From a bacterium Ga0077546 (lineage in GTDB: Bacteria > Cyanobacteriota > Vampirovibrionia > Obscuribacterales > Obscuribacteraceae): a stretch of 9,338 bases of DNA. Location of the stretch: NCBI GenBank assembly GCA_001464165.1, contig LNEX01000503.1, positions 1 to 9,338 on the forward strand. The letters are read 5' to 3'. Within the stretch, counting starts at the first letter, position 1. Each line of letters opens with the position of its first letter. The position numbers were made by a program, and so were the translations under genes. Below are positions 1 to 6,863 of this stretch, one piece after another. Below the pieces are notes generated by a model that was given only the letters and a program-made list of their open reading frames with translations, was not told where the DNA came from and searched no databases.

Positions 1-1
1 G

Positions 2-394
2 CAGGAAACGCTCGAAATAGTCTTGCAAATCAAACGAAGAGAACTGTCAGTGCGCCAGGCTTTGTTCGATTGCAATGAGCAAAGCATTACTGGCGACAGG
101 CCGGCGGTGACCAACCTGAATACTGAACGACAACGGCTAGGCTATCTGCTTTTGCAGGCTGGTCTGGTCAATTTAAATGAACTTCTAAGTGCATTGGAAT
201 GCGGACTAGACAACGATGAACTTCTCGGCCAAGTACTGGTGCATAGAAAAAAAATTACAGCATCGGAATTAAGAATAGCGCTGAGAATACAAACTGGTAT
301 TCAATCAAAAATGATTTCACATGCCCAATGCAATGATTGGCTTACAAATTTGAATCTGCCTAATCTGCACTATTCAGTCAATCAAGTCGCTTGA
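2..394 (+). CDS. C-terminal part of a protein with a GspE-N/MshEN-like helical domain (5' end outside window)
   Basis: The frame is open from the first bases of the window, so this is the 3' part of a longer gene. A TTG at 23 could be read as a start, but nothing like a ribosome binding site precedes it, and the residues before it (QETLEIV) read on naturally. After a short helical stretch ending in 'ALFDCNEQ' comes a region beginning RLGYLLLQAGLVNLNELLSAL and continuing with LLGQVLVHRKKITASELRIAL. This follows the 'lGelLv.aGlit..eL..AL' and 'lG.iLv..g.it..eL' pattern of the N-terminal domain of type II secretion/pilus ATPases, which also occurs as a stand-alone or repeated module in regulatory proteins. 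No ATPase follows, because the protein ends about 35 residues later. The preceding residues may be the end of an earlier copy of the module. Function is unknown. The stop is TGA at 392-394, and an alternative frame stays open beyond it (see findings). Confidence 0.7.
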   Translation, partial: QETLEIVLQIKRRELSVRQALFDCNEQSITGDRPAVTNLNTERQRLGYLLLQAGLVNLNELLSALECGLDNDELLGQVLVHRKKITASELRIALRIQTGIQSKMISHAQCNDWLTNLNLPNLHYSVNQVA

Positions 395-570
395 GCATTT
401 AGAAAGTGGAACTCGGAGGGCATCTAGTAAGGGAAGTCCTGCCCAAGATCAGCCTGCCAAAATGATAAACGCCATAAAAGAATGGATGAACAGTGGTTCG
501 AACGACTCAACATATACTGCATACACTGCTGCCCAATACAAGGTGTTTATGGCAGATTAGCCCACTACGA

Positions 571-1245
571 TCACCCCTGGCGCATGCGATAACCTACTTT
601 TGGGATATTTTCAATGATATCACCATTGGTATCACCAATTTTCTGGCGTATACGCTTAATTGATGAACGCAGCGCGTTTAGTGAGGCCTCGTCATCTACA
701 TGCCAAACTCGATCAAGTAAGGCGTCATTACTGAATGTTTGTGTCGGATGTCGCATCAGCAATTCCAACAATTCAAAATCACGCGGTTGCATGAACACTT
801 CAATTCCATTTCGAGACACTTTGCGGGTAATCGTGTCAAGCTCAATACATCCATGGCGAAGTGTGTTTGAGAGAGCAGTATCTATTGGCCGTCTCAGCAG
901 TGCTCTAACGCGTGCCAATAGCTCCCGGCTATCAAAAGGCTTAGTCAGATAATCATCTGCGCCCGAATCTAATCCGCTTGTTCTATCAATTATTTCGCCA
1001 TTTCCTGTCAGCATCAGTACCGGTGTTTTTCCACCACCTCTGCGATACTCACTGCAAACAGTTTTCCCATTCAGGTCTGCTAGATTGATGTCGAGAATAA
1101 TCAGATCAAATTGGGCATAGGCAAGCCTATCGAGAGCCTCCTGGCCAAATTCAACAGCCTCAACGGTATGCCGCTCGGCTCTTAGAAGTAGTGCCACGGA
1201 GTACTGAAGCTCTGCATCGTCTTCAACGTAGAGAATTTTTGCCAT
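571..1245 (-). CDS. OmpR/PhoB-family two-component response regulator
   Basis: This is a DNA-binding response regulator of 224 residues, the usual length of the family. The receiver domain (about residues 1-118) has the acidic pair E8/D9-D10 in 'YVEDD', the phospho-acceptor D52 in 'LIILDINL', the switch T80 in 'VLMLTGN' and the conserved K102 in 'YLTKPF'. All the residues needed for phosphorylation are present. The C-terminal winged helix (about 128-222) has the typical 'QPRDFELLELL' entry, a recognition helix in 'NALRSSIKRIRQKIG' and the terminal hairpin 'IENIPKVGYRM'. It is transcribed away from a sensor kinase starting at 1363, its probable partner, with 117 bp between the two start codons. 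The ATG at 1243-1245 gives a full-length receiver domain. No strong Shine-Dalgarno sequence is visible upstream. The target genes cannot be told from sequence. Confidence 0.95.
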   Translation of the reverse strand: MAKILYVEDDAELQYSVALLLRAERHTVEAVEFGQEALDRLAYAQFDLIILDINLADLNGKTVCSEYRRGGGKTPVLMLTGNGEIIDRTSGLDSGADDYLTKPFDSRELLARVRALLRRPIDTALSNTLRHGCIELDTITRKVSRNGIEVFMQPRDFELLELLMRHPTQTFSNDALLDRVWHVDDEASLNALRSSIKRIRQKIGDTNGDIIENIPKVGYRMRQG

Positions 1246-1362
1246 TGCCGATTATTCTGACACGAAAAACCACCAATTGACTATACAACTCACTGGTGCA
1301 AAAAAACTGTATATTATATGACCAAAGACAACATGAAGTTCCAATTTACTGCGTAGAGCATA
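1246..1362. promoter_or_regulatory. Divergent promoter region between regulator and kinase genes
   Basis: This AT-rich 117-bp gap separates the two divergent start codons and must hold the promoters of both genes unless either is read from elsewhere. On the minus strand a perfect TATAAT lies at 1313-1318 and a TATAGT at 1280-1285. On the plus strand a TTGACT lies at 1277-1282 and a TATATT-like element at 1310-1315, but they are too far apart (27 bp) to pair. No complete -35/-10 pair with 16-18 bp spacing is convincing. The region is therefore identified by position and composition rather than by clear elements. A regulator-binding site here would allow autoregulation, but none can be proven by eye. 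Confidence 0.4.
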
Positions 1363-2835
1363 ATGCAATTAAGGTTTTCGCTAACTTTTAAGGTAATCGC
1401 TCTGGTAACCTTGCCGCTTGTTTTTGAGTTGGCTTGCGTGTGCATGCTGGCCAAATTTGCTATCGACGCAGAAAAAGAAGCTGAGCAGGCTGAGCATTAC
1501 CGTCTCGTGAGCGATGAGATTAGCGCCATCGTTTCTACCGCTTTTAAAGTTAGTCACAGCGCATCAGATTGGCGCACAACTATTGATACCGGGCCGAATG
1601 GGGTATCAGATTCCAGCGTATCTGCGATGATTCAGCATGTCGATAAGTTGGTCGAATTGACCAAAGGCGATCAGCAATTTCATGGACCGGCGCTGCGTCT
1701 CAGAGATTTGTTTTCTCGTGTGCAAAGTTCTTGGTCTCGAGCCTCTCAAGCTCTTGTTGCCGGAAATCGCGTTGAATACGTTAGTCTATGCCGGGAGCTT
1801 CGAAGCATTAAGTTCGAAGTTTACGAAGTTCTTTCTGACGAGTTAATCGATCTCGGCCGACAAACTGCAAGCATCCGTGCAGAGGCGCACGAGCAAGTCG
1901 TTCTAGAAAGGCAAAAATTAAGACAAGCTCTATTTGGTATGGCCGCTGGAAATATTGTTATTTTTTCAGTGATCGCCTTTGTACTAACTCGCCGCATCAC
2001 GGTTCGTCTCTCGTTACTAGCCAATAATGCTGCGCGCATTGCGCATGGGCAGCCACTTCATGCCCCTGATACAGGAGCGGATGAAATTGGAGAAGTTGAC
2101 ACGAGCTTCCATATCATGGCAAATGATTTGAAAAAGGCAGAGCAAGCGCGTCAGGATTTTATCGCCATGGTGACACATGACTTACGCACCCCTCTGACAG
2201 CCATGAAAAACATTGGCAAAACGCTGCAAAGCGGAGCCGCAGGAGAACTGCCCGACAGCGCTATTGCGATGCTGAAAAAATCTGATATCGCAGGCACTCG
2301 AATGATTAATCTAATCAACGATTTTCTCAACATCGAGAAAATTCGCCATGGGCAATTTACCCTAAATCGATCACTGGTGCTAATTGAAGAGTTGTTTCAG
2401 CTCTGTGAGGAAATCACAGAACCCATGGCTACCGAAAAGTCTGTGACGCTTGCCTGGCAGAACAGCGACTGCGAAATTTTCGTTGATGCTGAACGTATCG
2501 TGCAAGTTCTCGTCAATTTGGTCTGCAATGCAATCAAATATTCCAAACCGGGGGGAGAGGTGCTCATCGGCGCAAGATCTTGTAAGGACAATGCGGGGGA
2601 AATGGAAATAAGTGTAAAAGACTTTGGTCGGGGCATTCCAGAAGAGATGCTCGACAAAGTTTTTGAACGATATCAGCAAGTTGAGGCGTCTGATCTACTT
2701 GCTAAAGGAGGCTCCGGATTAGGACTATCAATCTGCAAGGCTATTGTTGAACTTCACGGCGGACAAATTTGGGCGACTTCTAAGCCTGGCGAAGGTACTA
2801 CAGTAGTCTTTCGATTGCCGCTTTTAAAAGATTAG
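1363..2835 (+). CDS. Membrane-bound sensor histidine kinase (HAMP-HisKA-HATPase)
   Basis: This is a 490-residue transmembrane histidine kinase, probably the partner of the divergently encoded regulator. The first membrane helix spans about residues 10-30. An extracytoplasmic, mostly helical region (about 35-187) has no recognisable ligand pocket and resembles four-helix-bundle/CHASE3-type sensors. The second membrane helix is at about 190-208 and is followed by a HAMP linker (about 208-262). The HisKA domain carries the phospho-acceptor H272 in 'THDLRTPLTA'. The ATPase domain has the N box (N385 and N389 in 'NLVCNAIKYS'), the G1 box 'DFGRGIP' (420-426), an F box 'VFERYQQ' (433-439) and the G2 box 'GGSGLGLSI' (449-457). 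All catalytic motifs are intact. There is no PAS or receiver domain. The ATG at 1363 places the first helix at the N terminus. The upstream 'GTAGAG' is at best a weak ribosome binding site. The signal sensed is unknown. Confidence 0.95.
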   Translation: MQLRFSLTFKVIALVTLPLVFELACVCMLAKFAIDAEKEAEQAEHYRLVSDEISAIVSTAFKVSHSASDWRTTIDTGPNGVSDSSVSAMIQHVDKLVELTKGDQQFHGPALRLRDLFSRVQSSWSRASQALVAGNRVEYVSLCRELRSIKFEVYEVLSDELIDLGRQTASIRAEAHEQVVLERQKLRQALFGMAAGNIVIFSVIAFVLTRRITVRLSLLANNAARIAHGQPLHAPDTGADEIGEVDTSFHIMANDLKKAEQARQDFIAMVTHDLRTPLTAMKNIGKTLQSGAAGELPDSAIAMLKKSDIAGTRMINLINDFLNIEKIRHGQFTLNRSLVLIEELFQLCEEITEPMATEKSVTLAWQNSDCEIFVDAERIVQVLVNLVCNAIKYSKPGGEVLIGARSCKDNAGEMEISVKDFGRGIPEEMLDKVFERYQQVEASDLLAKGGSGLGLSICKAIVELHGGQIWATSKPGEGTTVVFRLPLLKD

Positions 2836-2864
2836 CCCAGCAGCTATTGAGCGACCTCAGACCC

Positions 2865-4166
2865 CTAATTCTGACAGTCTTGTTCTAATTGCTCTTTTCG
2901 CTGATTCCAATTGGCTTCAAGCTCATTCACTTCTTCAATACTAGCCTCATCAGGAAGGCGAAGTTCACGAGCCCTACGAATTCTTTCGATATCTTCGCGA
3001 CTAGTATCTGGACTGAGGCCCATCTGCCTTATCATTTGCGCGTAAGAAATATCAATCAAAGAAGTATCTGGGTCTAGACCCATGGCAATAGTGTCCTCTT
3101 GCCGGTGCAGTTCCGAAATCAAGGGATTTACTTGCTCAGGTGTGGCTTGCTCAGGATTAGGCAGGCCTAGTGCAATAGCGTTCCAGTAAGTGAGCATAGT
3201 TTGTTCTGCATCTTTTTTTGCTTGACCTTCTAGGCCGGCTGCATACTCCTCTTTTTGCTTTCGTTGGGCCTGCAGAATCTGCTCTGTCGATGAATCTGGG
3301 GCTATCTGCAATACTTCAATCCATCTTTTGTGCGCCGGATGATTAGTCTGTTTTGTTATTTCTTCAGCAGTTAATGATTCGTCTAGGCCATAAAGGCGAG
3401 CATTCAGAATTTCATTTGCTCTCTCGGGCCGAATATTCTCATCGAGCTTGTAGAGTAATTCCGTCTTGCGACTAGATCGACTGGCTTCAGAGGCATCTGC
3501 TGGCAAACCCAATCTTTCGTTTTCAATTCTCTGATCAACTTGTTTAGTGCAGGTGGAGTTTTTGTCACTGGCCGCTAATCTAGGTTGAGGCTGAGGCAGA
3601 TCGAAAACTTGAGCAATTCCTGGTCTTTGAGAATGTTCTGACGAAAATGCTAAGTTAGTTTTGGCCGTGTCAGCGCTCAGCTCAGCCGCCCAGCCCAGTG
3701 ACACTCCATATTTTTTGTCATAGCTTGATTTAAACCTATCGAGTTCAGCTTGAGGGGAAGCCCCAAACTCAGCCTGAAGAATGAAATTATGAGGCAGTTT
3801 TTTCGGTGGCAGCTCAAGAAGTTGACTGACAGTGTAGTACTGAAGAGCCTCATCGACTTTCGAATCAGGTCTGAATTGGCTAGTGCCTATAGGTCTAACT
3901 GTTGCAGCACCATCCAAGCCCACAATTGTTTTTGTCTGCGCTAAATCATAAATTTCAAATGCCGGCACCATTGAAGTTTGCAAAGTCGTTTGCGTGGCAC
4001 TGTCACTCAATGAGAGCACACCAGGATGGGACATTCCCGATGCAACTTCGCTAAGTAGATTGAGCTGATTAGCAGGCTCAACTTTCACAGCATCTGCAAA
4101 AGTATCTTCTTTTAGTAATTGTTCTGCTTCTACTTTGGCCATCACTTTACTCTCAGCTTGACCCAT
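2865..4166 (-). CDS. Hypothetical protein with degenerate GLPxxxSxEE repeats
   Basis: This 433-residue protein has no signal peptide or membrane segment and no family I can name with certainty. The N-terminal half (1-210) is polar and looks partly disordered. The C-terminal half contains about seven degenerate copies of a short motif of the form (L/M)GL-P-x-(D/E)-x-(S/T)-x-E-(D/E)-I, near residues 219, 259, 286, 333, 362, 382 and 402 (for example LGLPADAS, MGLSPDTSREDI, LRLPDEASIEEV). Charged helical segments lie between the copies. Similar 'LGLPxxASxxEI' repeats occur in many uncharacterised proteins of poorly studied bacteria, where they probably form short helical hairpins. Start: the ATG at 4164-4166 has an AAGG only about 2 nt upstream, so a downstream ATG at codon 9 is also possible. 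It converges with the kinase gene across a 29-bp gap. Role unknown. Confidence 0.75.
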   Translation of the reverse strand: MGQAESKVMAKVEAEQLLKEDTFADAVKVEPANQLNLLSEVASGMSHPGVLSLSDSATQTTLQTSMVPAFEIYDLAQTKTIVGLDGAATVRPIGTSQFRPDSKVDEALQYYTVSQLLELPPKKLPHNFILQAEFGASPQAELDRFKSSYDKKYGVSLGWAAELSADTAKTNLAFSSEHSQRPGIAQVFDLPQPQPRLAASDKNSTCTKQVDQRIENERLGLPADASEASRSSRKTELLYKLDENIRPERANEILNARLYGLDESLTAEEITKQTNHPAHKRWIEVLQIAPDSSTEQILQAQRKQKEEYAAGLEGQAKKDAEQTMLTYWNAIALGLPNPEQATPEQVNPLISELHRQEDTIAMGLDPDTSLIDISYAQMIRQMGLSPDTSREDIERIRRARELRLPDEASIEEVNELEANWNQRKEQLEQDCQN

Positions 4167-4216
4167 AACCTTATATCGGGTTTTACCGGCAAGCTAATTA
4201 ATTGTGAGCCCCCAGG

Positions 4217-4236
4217 CTGATTTCGGCCTAAATCAG
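4217..4236. repeat. 7-bp inverted repeat upstream of the gene at 2865-4166
   Basis: CTGATTT and AAATCAG flank a 6-nt spacer, about 50-70 bp upstream of the start codon at 4166. The right arm continues as AAATCAGTC, the same nine bases found at 4854-4862 upstream of the neighbouring gene. It could be an operator or a weak RNA hairpin. There is no U-tract, so it is not an obvious terminator. Confidence 0.35.
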
Positions 4237-4271
4237 TCGTCTTCATTAGTACTTCGCCCATTTCTCAGGCG

Positions 4272-4302
4272 AAAAAAAGGTCGTCACGGTGACGGCCTTT
4301 TT
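4272..4302 (-). terminator. Intrinsic terminator of the gene at 4360-4770
   Basis: A near-perfect hairpin is formed by AAAAAGGTCGTCAC (4274-4287) and GTGACGGCCTTTTT (4289-4302), with one G-T mismatch. The outer pairs are A-T and the core is GC-rich. Read on the minus strand it ends in seven T residues (complement of 4272-4278), the classic rho-independent shape. It lies about 60 bp after the stop codon of the gene at 4360-4770 and separates it from the next minus-strand gene. A T-tract on the other side would also let it work on the plus strand, but no plus-strand gene ends nearby. Confidence 0.85.
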
Positions 4303-4359
4303 AAATGCTTTCAATTTGTTCTTTGCTTTTTCTAGCCTTGCTCTACAGGCGTTCCAACC

Positions 4360-4770
4360 CTACGAAAAGCGCAACTGCTCTCCATCGACAACAGAGGCAA
4401 GACTGGCTCTTTGACTTGTTTGCATCAATCGCTCAACTCTCATCTGAGCAGCTTGCATCAAATAAGTATTGTTATCCATCATTTTCACAAGGTCTTCAGC
4501 ACTGCAGCCTTTAGACACTCTCTCACTCTGCTCTGCAAGACGGGTGATTGAATCCATATGGAAGCCAGGCACGCCTTGAGGATGCCGCTCAGGAGTGAGG
4601 GCCAGTTTCAACAAACTAGCGCCAGTGTCACTTTCAACACTAAGATCAATTTTCGGCAGGCTTTGTTCATCTAAAATGCGCGAGGCCGCACGGCGCTCGA
4701 CCATCTCGTTGCCCTGCATACCTTCAACATTGTTATTTCTCTCGGGCGATTCGCCGTGATGTTGAACCAT
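4360..4770 (-). CDS. Small hypothetical protein
   Basis: This 136-residue, soluble, mostly polar protein belongs to no family I recognise. The first 35 residues are rich in N, E and R and probably disordered. Residues 39-60 (KIDLSVESDTGASLLKLAL) look like a strand followed by a helix. The C-terminal half (72-122) is predicted helical by eye, with many Met and Gln residues (DLVKMMDNNTYLMQAAQM), and could be a coiled coil or an oligomerisation helix. The start is well supported: AAGGA (complement of 4779-4783) lies 8 nt before the ATG at 4768-4770. The gene ends just before a strong intrinsic terminator, so it is probably a single-gene transcript. A short inverted repeat at 4844-4862 lies about 75 bp upstream of the start. 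On the minus strand an extended -10-like TGGTATATA precedes the gene. Function unknown. Confidence 0.7.
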   Translation of the reverse strand: MVQHHGESPERNNNVEGMQGNEMVERRAASRILDEQSLPKIDLSVESDTGASLLKLALTPERHPQGVPGFHMDSITRLAEQSERVSKGCSAEDLVKMMDNNTYLMQAAQMRVERLMQTSQRASLASVVDGEQLRFS

Positions 4771-4843
4771 GATGAAATTCCTTATCGCAAAATCTATATA
4801 CCACGCCAGGCGATTAATTATCTTGACAACCGCTTAATTCAAC

Positions 4844-4862
4844 GACTGAGGGGAAATCAGTC
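4844..4862. repeat. 6-bp inverted repeat upstream of the gene at 4360-4770
   Basis: GACTGA and TCAGTC are separated by 7 nt (GGGGAAA). The right arm is part of AAATCAGTC, shared exactly with the inverted repeat at 4217-4236. It lies about 75 bp upstream of the start codon at 4770 and about 65 bp beyond the stop of the gene ending at 4927. It could be an operator or a weak hairpin at the end of that gene, but it lacks a T-tract. Confidence 0.3.
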
Positions 4863-4926
4863 AAGTGCATCGCTGCATCTGAAAAGATAATATGGTTTCA
4901 AGGGGAGCTAAACAATGCGAGGACTC

Positions 4927-6537
4927 TCATGTTCGACGTCTCTTTGGGGGAGGAGTCCCACTGAAAGTAGATGGATTTAAGGTTTCTTCTCCAGAATCGG
5001 CAGAAGTCGTACCCACGGACCCTAAGGATCCCGAATTGCTAGCTGAGTCAGAAGTATTGGCAGCTTGGCCGACACTAGCACTGTGGCCAGCAGCACTGTC
5101 TTCAGCCCCGTTAGGAGCCTCATGCAAAGCCGCTTCAGCCGCCATAGCCATTTGTCCCAGTGGAGTCTGTTCTTCCAAATTAGTATGCTCTTCCAGTTTA
5201 ACGTGGGGTTCCGAGCTAGTTAGCTGGTCCAAGCTAGTTAGCTGATCCAGGCTAGCCAACTGATCGGCTAACATTCCCACCGGTCCGACCACATCATTAG
5301 TTGCCACCGCCGTTGCCTCTAGCTCGAACGACAGCGAAACGGCAAATGGATTGGGAGCCGACTCGTCACGCTGCTGAGTCAAATTGCCATCCAGTAATTC
5401 GCTCAGTAAGTCGTCTTCGATTGCAGCTGCGGCGGCCAGAGCTGCTGCCTTTTCCATGGCCGCAGCCTCTTCCGCTGACATAGCTGGAATATTGGTCTGA
5501 CTCACTCTAGGCGGCAGCGGAGCTGGCGGGGGCACAAAGGTCGGCTTTCGCTCCACAGCCTGATCAATTTCATCAGGAGGCGGTAGCATTGGCTCATCGA
5601 ATAGCTTGTTAGAGCGGCGCCTAGCCCGTGGCTTCTCTGCTGCTTTCTCTTCTGACTTGTCCGCCTCACTACCAACACCAGATTGCTCACCGGCGGCCTC
5701 TGGCGAGAAATCAGTAACAGCAGCACCAGCCAAGTCAGCGCGCTTTTGCGCCTCACCCTGAGCTTTCTTGGCTTCTTTGGCGCTCAATTTATCTTGAGCG
5801 TCTTCCTCCTCTAATTGCTCAGGTGTCAGCAATTTATCTAAGGCAATTGGCTCAACAAAAGAAGGTAAGGCGCCTGCAGTTGCGGCTCCCCCTAGGTCAA
5901 GATCAGATTTCAGGTCTAAGTTTATCTCGGGGTTCAACTCCTGTTCAGCATAATCGTAGTCAGAGTCATAATAATCAGCCGAGTCTTCATAAGCAGAGGC
6001 CTCTAACTCAGCTGCGCCTTGCTCATCTAATTCAACCGATTCGCTTAGATTTGCTTCTGACTTGCGCCGACCACGACTGGCCTCAGCTGGCTCGTCTTCA
6101 ACGCTTTCATCAAGGGCGCCAAGCCGAGGCGAAATGGCAAAAGCTCGATCTGCCAGCTCTTCCATGTCGTCCATGATGTCGCGGTACCCACTCAGCCTGT
6201 CGCCAGCATTAAATGGAGTGCTGAAACGAGCACTGGAAGCAGCCCCACTGCCGATGCCACCGAAGGAAGAATATTTACCAAGGCCGTAGCCAAAACCGCC
6301 CAGATTGCTCGAAGGCAGTACTTGGGGCAAAGTGCTAGTATCGCTAGCTTCTTGAAAATCGTTAGCGCCAGTGCCAATATCGAGGCTTGAAGCAGCGGAA
6401 CCAACCACATTACCGACAGCTGGGCCACTTCCCAAACCAGATGTGGCGCTGGCGCCTAGGCTGTTGGTGTAAGCGGCTGTTGAAAAACCAGAGCCACCAC
6501 CTGGGGCCCAGTCAAAATCATCATCAGGAGCAGCCAC
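4927..6537 (-). CDS. Long acidic, low-complexity protein; probably the out-of-frame body of the RHH protein at 6456-6839
   Basis: The frame encodes 536 residues dominated by Ala, Ser, Glu, Asp, Gly and Pro, with no enzyme or membrane domain, so it is probably largely disordered. By eye: a Gly/Ser-rich start (1-110), a compact conserved-looking segment MDDMEELADRAFAISPRLGAL (122-142), an acidic Tyr/Asp-rich stretch (180-215), a charged helix (235-270), a basic patch 'PRARRRS' (303-309), a Pro-rich linker (319-345), an Ala-rich helix (353-382), a six-residue tandem repeat near 427-441 and a basic tail PPPKRRRT. The only usable in-frame start is GTG (6535-6537), without a clear ribosome binding site, inside the upstream RHH reading frame. 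Upstream the frame stays open to a TGA at 6592-6594. Codons around 6537 have the purine-first pattern typical of coding DNA (GCT GCT CCT GAT GAT). I therefore think the gene really continues from the RHH frame. Function unknown; a scaffold or nucleoid-binding role is only a guess. Confidence 0.7.
   Translation of the reverse strand: MAAPDDDFDWAPGGGSGFSTAAYTNSLGASATSGLGSGPAVGNVVGSAASSLDIGTGANDFQEASDTSTLPQVLPSSNLGGFGYGLGKYSSFGGIGSGAASSARFSTPFNAGDRLSGYRDIMDDMEELADRAFAISPRLGALDESVEDEPAEASRGRRKSEANLSESVELDEQGAAELEASAYEDSADYYDSDYDYAEQELNPEINLDLKSDLDLGGAATAGALPSFVEPIALDKLLTPEQLEEEDAQDKLSAKEAKKAQGEAQKRADLAGAAVTDFSPEAAGEQSGVGSEADKSEEKAAEKPRARRRSNKLFDEPMLPPPDEIDQAVERKPTFVPPPAPLPPRVSQTNIPAMSAEEAAAMEKAAALAAAAAIEDDLLSELLDGNLTQQRDESAPNPFAVSLSFELEATAVATNDVVGPVGMLADQLASLDQLTSLDQLTSSEPHVKLEEHTNLEEQTPLGQMAMAAEAALHEAPNGAEDSAAGHSASVGQAANTSDSASNSGSLGSVGTTSADSGEETLNPSTFSGTPPPKRRRT
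5213..5266. repeat. Three 18-bp tandem repeats inside a coding region
   Basis: Three consecutive 18-bp units lie at 5213-5230, 5231-5248 and 5249-5266. The first two differ at two bases, and the third is more diverged but keeps GGCTAG and CTGATC. The period is a multiple of three, so the reading frame of the minus-strand gene is kept. It encodes a six-residue repeat (SLDQLT-like). Such repeats usually arise by slippage and may vary in number between strains. Confidence 0.8.
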
Positions 6538-6839
6538 GGCAAAGTCTTTTCTTGATTTGAATTGGGCAGTTCGGTCGGGCCAGAAAGCTCGTCAAGGAAA
6601 GATTTAAGCTCATTGTGAATGCGATCTAGGTCAGCCAACACTGGTGCGGAGGCCAAAGAAATTTGTTCACCAATGGCTTGACCATAGCTTCCGCTTTCTG
6701 AGTCAATCCCCATGGCAAGTTCGAGCACTTTTTGCTTGACATAGGCGCTAACAGACTTGAAACCGCGTTCCCGCGCCAGTTTCTGCAGTTGTTCAAACTG
6801 CTGTGCTTTCAAATTGACTACGATCTGATGCTCGCGCAT
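6456..6839 (-). CDS. Ribbon-helix-helix (CopG/MetJ-like) DNA-binding protein, probably frameshifted
   Basis: Residues 4-43 fit an RHH DNA-binding fold: a short strand HQIVVNL (4-10), helix 1 (11-24), the turn GFKS and helix 2 VSAYVKQKVLELAMG (30-44). RHH proteins bind DNA as dimers, usually at arrays of inverted half-sites, and often repress their own genes. Residues 60-86 (PVLADLDRIHNELKSFLDEL) form a likely coiled coil. The last 35 residues change character to LPWLLLMMILTGPQVVALVF. They look like a membrane helix but are read in a different frame from the 536-residue protein that overlaps them by 82 bp, and are probably an out-of-frame artefact. The more natural protein switches by -1 between 6591 and about 6537 into that frame, giving one product of roughly 635 residues. 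AAGGAA lies 11 nt before the ATG at 6837-6839. Operator-like repeats lie upstream. Confidence 0.75.
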   Translation of the reverse strand: MREHQIVVNLKAQQFEQLQKLARERGFKSVSAYVKQKVLELAMGIDSESGSYGQAIGEQISLASAPVLADLDRIHNELKSFLDELSGPTELPNSNQEKTLPWLLLMMILTGPQVVALVFQQPLTPTA

Positions 6840-6863
6840 TGGCCCATTGCTTCCTTTACTGTC

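Noticed and set aside
485..510. GGTTCGAAC-like sequence resembling a tRNA T-loop
   Set aside because: No matching acceptor stem, anticodon arm or D-arm could be found around it, and it lies in a stretch with an open reading frame.
4844..4862. Intrinsic terminator for the gene ending at 4927
   Set aside because: The stem is only 6 bp and on the minus strand it is followed by GTTGAATT rather than a T-tract.
4892..5245. Plus-strand open frame of 117 residues
   Set aside because: It lies opposite the acidic low-complexity gene, where biased codons leave the reverse strand without stops. It has no homology I recognise and no separate promoter evidence.
5823..6176. Plus-strand open frame of 117 residues rich in Gln, Leu and Arg
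   Set aside because: This is a shadow of the Glu/Asp/Ala-rich minus-strand gene; its composition is explained by antisense reading.
6537..6591. Canonical -1 slippery heptamer for programmed frameshifting
   Set aside because: The only A-rich site (GAA AAG in the RHH frame) does not allow re-pairing of both tRNAs, and no clear downstream pseudoknot was seen.
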